The notes under the pieces were generated by a model. The model worked only from the letters and a program-made list of their open reading frames with translations, was not told the DNA's origin and did not search any database. A program made the translations under genes and the position numbers. Source: Seiridium cupressi (taxonomy: Eukaryota; Ascomycota; Sordariomycetes; Amphisphaeriales; Sporocadaceae). Taken from it: 64,000 bases of DNA. The stretch's first letter is position 1; every line of letters begins with the position of its first letter. Location: contig JARVKI010000025.1 of NCBI GenBank assembly GCA_036674765.1, forward strand, positions 310,001-374,000, in the 5' to 3' direction. Below are positions 59,840-64,000 of the stretch, piece after piece.

Positions 59840-61508
59840 TCAAGCTGGGATCTTGAAGCCAGAAAGACGTAGCTGCTGGAATGCCCCCGTGGGATCGTAC
59901 TGGCTAGCCACTTCTTGGATCAGAGCAATGTTCTCGGCACCATAATCCGAGATGGGGTCTTGGTCTACCCAAGCGTAGTTGAGGTAGGTCCAGTTTTTGT
60001 TGGCTCCAATAGATGTGGCATACTCGTTGATGGCGTTCCTGTATTCGAGTGCTAGTGGCAGTATCACCTCCTGGTTCTCGGGAGTATCGACGGTAAGCGC
60101 GATGAGCCACATCAGAGTCGGGCCATCAGCAATCACATCTTCGAGTCCTAGCATATTTCCGCCGTTGGTGACACTGTGGTTCACCATCATGGCCGTCACT
60201 GGCTGGAACTCTATGAGGACATTGAAGTCCGAGTCTGGAGCAGCCTCCTGCATCTTGGTGGCGTATTCGTTGAGGCCCTGATCGATGAAGTCCAGAACCT
60301 CAAAGCTGTTGGTGCTCATACCAACCATCCAGTTGGCGTACTCACCAAGTGGTGTCGGGCCAGTGAACTCTGGGACGAGCTCGGCGACAGCTTCAAGTCT
60401 TAGTGTGCTGGAGATGTTCTCAATGGCCATATATTCGGCGAAGGCCGGTGCAGCTTCGACTCCTTTGCTGTTCGTCAGAATAGATCGGAGGCTGAAACCC
60501 GTAGAATCGTAGTAGAGGGCGACAATGTTTTGGCTAGCTTCGTCGTGGCTATTTTCGGTGAAGTTGAGGTAGGCATTGAAGACATCGTCACGCTTTGTGA
60601 GATTGTAGGATGTGAATCCTCCCCACATCTGGGTTCCTTCTATCGTGTCTTTGAAGATCGAATGTCAACACAAAGCTCTCCTAGTGTGGGACAGCAGGGA
60701 GCCAACTTACACATATCGATTCTAGTGACAAACCCAAAATTACCAGAGCCGCCTTTCTGCGCCTTCCAGAGGTTCGGGTTTTCTTCCGAGTTAGCGTTGA
60801 CCACGGTTCCGTTCGCTAGGACGATCTCGAAGTTGGCGACGTTATCGCAGGCAAAGCCATGGGCGTTGCTTTGGAAAGAGTATCCGCCGCCCGTGGCAAA
60901 GCCTCCGACGCCGACGACAGACGCTCGGCCCCCAGCGACGGTAACGTTATACGCCTCTAAGGTGGTGAAGGCATCTCCCCAGTTGGAGCCCGGCTGGATG
61001 GATGCGATTTGGGTCCCCTCATCATAAGTAGTGGCGTTCAGGTATCCTGTGATAGCATTAGCCAGTTATCTGACGCCGATCACGTACAAAGTAGTACCAA
61101 AGTCAACAGTGACACCGTGTTCAACGCCGTTTGAGCCATTGAATGCGGAGTGAGCGCCACTTCGCATCCCAAATGGGCATTGGTATGTCGTAAAAACCTC
61201 TGCAATCTTGGTGACGTCATCGGTACTTGTTGGCAACACCATACACCATGGAGACAGGGCTGCGTTGGCAGAATAGTATGCTGCTAGGCGGGCGTCGTAG
61301 GTAGAGTTCTCGGGAAAAAAGACCTTGCCGTCCAGAATTGCCTTCCGTGCAAGGGCAGAGCACTTTCGGTCTAGGTCAGCACAAGATCTTGCACATTTAG
61401 AAGTAAGGTCTCACGTACACAGGCATCTTGAGGATCGTGCTCAGTGCACGTGACACCAAGCCGGTAAGATACCAATGCCAAAGCGGCGGAGGAAATAGCG
61501 ATCTTCAT
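59840..61508 (-). CDS. secreted FAD-linked oxidoreductase, BBE/PCMH type
   Basis: This is a flavin oxidase of the berberine-bridge-like family. Four exons (61508-61421, 61370-61098, 61046-60711, 60648-59840) give 501 residues. A signal peptide leads (KIAISSAALALVSY). The FAD-binding PCMH domain holds RSGAHS, whose H103 is the expected covalent FAD attachment site, then QPGSNWGDAFTTLE and VVGVGGFATGGGYSF. The position that carries the second (cysteinyl) link in bicovalent members is not Cys here. The C-terminal BBE segment is present (NYAWVDQDPISDYG). Substrates in the family include sugars, alkaloids and secondary metabolites. The donor of intron 1 was placed at 61420 to keep frame; GTACGT two bases on would not fit. 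No pathway partners are adjacent. Confidence 0.9.
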
Positions 61509-63743
61509 GGTCAATGCTGTGAGGCGTCAGAGTTTCACGAGATCGCTTGCGAGGTCAGCGCTAATGGCAATCGTCCAGTCTCAGTTGGTGTTTCCAGTGA
61601 ACCGTGTCCTCAATGGTGTGACGCTATTCCGGTTGTCGGCTCCCAAGAACGATACGTTCAACTTGCGGTTTGCTGCTCAAGCTCAGTATACCTTCGATAG
61701 CAGTGTGTACGAGCGAGAGAACCACGCATGAGTCCTATTTAAATGGGAGCGCTCAACGGACAGCCGTGCCCGCCGCACGATCAGCTGTTCACCTGGTATG
61801 GTCACTCAAAAACTCGCAGCAGTGGCAACGGATGTCGCTGGGGGGTTGATGAGCCCAGTGTACGGTGACAGCTCCCAGATGCCCGCCAGCATGCAATATT
61901 GCGCTACACTACAATGGAGTTAGGTTAGTAAGCCAAGCCCGGGGCATGTGGGGGCTCTTCAGGATGGAGTTCGCACCGGACGCGAGCTGGCGGGGTACAT
62001 GTAGGCAGGTGTCGTGTCGGTCTGCGGAGGTCCCATGTCCCTGGCATTTTGTGCATATGTGCGACGGCCTGGTGCTTGGTCGACTGACGGATGGCAGCGT
62101 TCCACACCACACGGTCCGAGCCGGATGCGGAGACCCTTCGTTTTCTACAATATCTTCTCCAGTTCGAACCGTGACTGACCTGGCCGTGCTGGTTCCACAC
62201 CTTCGTATCCAATATCTACACGCAATTCGTTGCACCCCGACCCAGTTGAGCGGCACCACGAGCCAGCTGCAGCATTGTACGGAAAATATCGCTGCTCCTT
62301 GCGTAGGATTTCACCCGGGCTTGCCGGCCAGCTCGCTTATTCCTTACAAGGGCTATCCGGAAGCCCGGTATCGTGCCGCGCACCAATCGTACACAGTGTC
62401 GGTGTAACAATGCCCGAGATGAAACTGAAAGCCTGGCGGGTGCTATAGGAAACTCCGACTAGCTGTCGTGTCTCAGGGGTTCGGGACCAATCCGCTTGAC
62501 AGCCATGGAATGCTCTTGAATCCACCCCACAAGGCGACGCAACTAGTGCCGTTGGCAAGACTGCCACCGAAAGCCATGCCGATATCCAAAGTGCCAGGTG
62601 CATTATGCCTCAAGCCCGCTGCTGGCTTCAATCAGCGAGTATCCCCCTGCACTTCCCGGCTGGGGTATCGACGATTGACGAGAACATGATGGATTTGTAA
62701 CGGCCGCGTAAACTCCCCACAAAACACGGCCGCCCCAAGCTTCTGGAACACAGATACTCAAAATCGGGATCCAGAACAAAGCTTGGTGACGCATACCATG
62801 CTATTAGAAGTCGCGATGATCACTGTTTCCATGTATCCTCCGCGGACGAGAATGCAAACTTTCCCTAAAGTCTGAGTTTGTAGTAATGTCTGAAAAGAAG
62901 CTGAAGTATCCTAGCTTCTCCGTGGACTACCCTGACAGGACCTCGTCATGATTATGTTCCTTGCAGTTGGCTCTATCTTTGCTTGGTCCTTGCGCCATCG
63001 AGCTTTTCCCACGAATGTGACAAATACAGAATATACAATAATCAACCTGGGCCGGGCGTTGAAGATGGTCAGCTGAATACCGCACCCTTAGCCAAATCTG
63101 CACTACCTTCAGTGCCCATGGCTTGGCTCGGTTGCGAAAGCTAATTTCTTCGGAGCCGATCTAGTTGAATGGACGGAAAGCCAGGGGGGAGCCGCAGGCT
63201 AAGAGTTTTGGAGCATTTGGTGCGTGACCTAGTAAGATATACCTTGATTAGACTCATGCAAGCATGATGTTATGTGTGCTTAAGTCAAGGATATGGCATG
63301 TCCAAGGCCTCTCCTCCAACCTGATGAGAGGAAGTCTGTTCAATTCAATACCAACGAGCAGGCAGTGGAATGTACAAGCCTTGCTCCGATCCGGCTGACG
63401 ACCTGGAAACTCGTATGCAGAACACCTTGAACCTGTAGTACCTTGCAAGAACCCCAGAAAGGCTAAGCCTGAAGAAACGCTGTAAGGGTAAGGATCGGCA
63501 GTGGCTTACAAGCGAGAGCGGGATGGACAATGCAATTGATTTGAGGCACATTAAGGACCTGTTCTCTTGAGCAAGGTACAAAATTGCATTTAGGAGATTG
63601 TCATCCGATTCACAGTGGCTGATGATACATAGTCCGAGGTGTCACCCACTTAATTAACTAAGAGCAAGGCTCGACGATGATGGTTCGCCTTTGCTTCGCA
63701 TAGTGATCGACCACCTGCTTTCTGTCGACTTGCGCTTAATACG
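61509..63743. other. gene-poor stretch of 2.2 kb
   Basis: No gene is supported. Many overlapping short frames at 61865-62610 lack domains and splice logic. The right end is the promoter of the truncated receptor gene. Confidence 0.45.
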
Positions 63744-64000
63744 ATGTCGGCATTCCCAGTGACAAATGGAGTCACCACATTCAGAGCGCCGCCAGACGGC
63801 TACATGGTAGATTTCGACAACCCTCAGCAACAAAAAGTGCTGGAGCACTACCTTTTATTTGGCATAGGAGGAACTTTGGCCTTTCTGTCACTTTTGCAGA
63901 GATTCTACACCAAGCACTACCTCTCTGTAGGCCTGCAAATTGACGATGGTAGGTGCACGATCCGAACTTGCCCGGAACTCCAGAAAACATTCGCAAGCTA
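63744..64000 (+). CDS. PTH11-like membrane protein, first exon, cut by the window edge
   Basis: The ATG at 63744 opens 68 codons with a polar lead (VTNGVTTFRAPPDGYMVDFD) and a first hydrophobic helix (LFGIGGTLAFLSLL), followed by RFYTKHYL. A GTAGGT donor follows at 63949. The pattern of a short outside lead, one helix and a basic loop at the exon end matches rhodopsin-like PTH11-type proteins. The remainder lies outside the window, so the family call is tentative. Confidence 0.55.
   Translation, partial: MSAFPVTNGVTTFRAPPDGYMVDFDNPQQQKVLEHYLLFGIGGTLAFLSLLQRFYTKHYLSVGLQIDDGRCTIRTCPELQKTFAS

Overview
The window is nuclear DNA of a filamentous ascomycete (Pezizomycotina). Almost every gene is broken by short (45-80 nt) GT-AG introns. 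The families are typical of mould accessory genomes: Dal5-type carriers, a Zn2Cys6 regulator, PTH11-like receptors, ankyrin/CorA-like proteins, DUF4246, and a class I terpene synthase. There are no operons and no bacterial ribosome sites. A Eurotiomycete (Aspergillus/Penicillium/Talaromyces type) is my best guess, but the sequence does not prove it. Exon models were built by hand from reading frame and splice sites; each model called intact closes in frame.

Layout. (1) 0.5-9.1 kb: a scavenging block with an organic-anion permease, a divergent 2-oxoglutarate/Fe(II) oxygenase, an NtaA/SnaA-like flavin monooxygenase and a DUR3-like urea/polyamine symporter. (2) 9.7-24.4 kb: a dynamin/Mx-like GTPase, a Zn2Cys6 regulator, indoleamine 2,3-dioxygenase and a divergent kynureninase, then after a 3.5 kb gap a Dal5-type permease. 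The dioxygenase and kynureninase are two steps of the route from tryptophan to anthranilate. (3) 24.9-31.9 kb: a decayed zone with a DUF4246 pseudogene and an ankyrin/CorA-like pseudogene; the second is interrupted by a solo LTR with a perfect target-site duplication. (4) 32.4-42.8 kb: an intronless bacterial-looking adenosine deaminase, a 149-bp TA-flanked MITE, a BAHD-like acyltransferase, a PTH11-like receptor and a sesquiterpene synthase. (5) 42.8-64 kb: sparse sequence with a damaged small secreted protein gene, a Ser/Pro-tailed membrane protein, a sugar-transporter pseudogene, an alpha/beta hydrolase, a second PTH11-like receptor, a secreted BBE-type FAD oxidase, and the first exon of a third receptor at the right edge.

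The strongest new observations are mobile-element structures found by reading repeats and flanks. A 131-bp TG...CA element is present twice (20.5 kb and 51.3 kb) in opposite orientation, about 98% identical, each copy with its own perfect 5-bp duplication. A 433-bp solo LTR lies inside a coding exon. A 38-bp-TIR MITE lies at 34.3 kb. Together with three clear pseudogenes they mark a dynamic region. The best candidate functional system is the small tryptophan-to-anthranilate gene set with its linked regulator. The terpene synthase with acyltransferase and receptor neighbours is a possible eroded secondary-metabolite locus.
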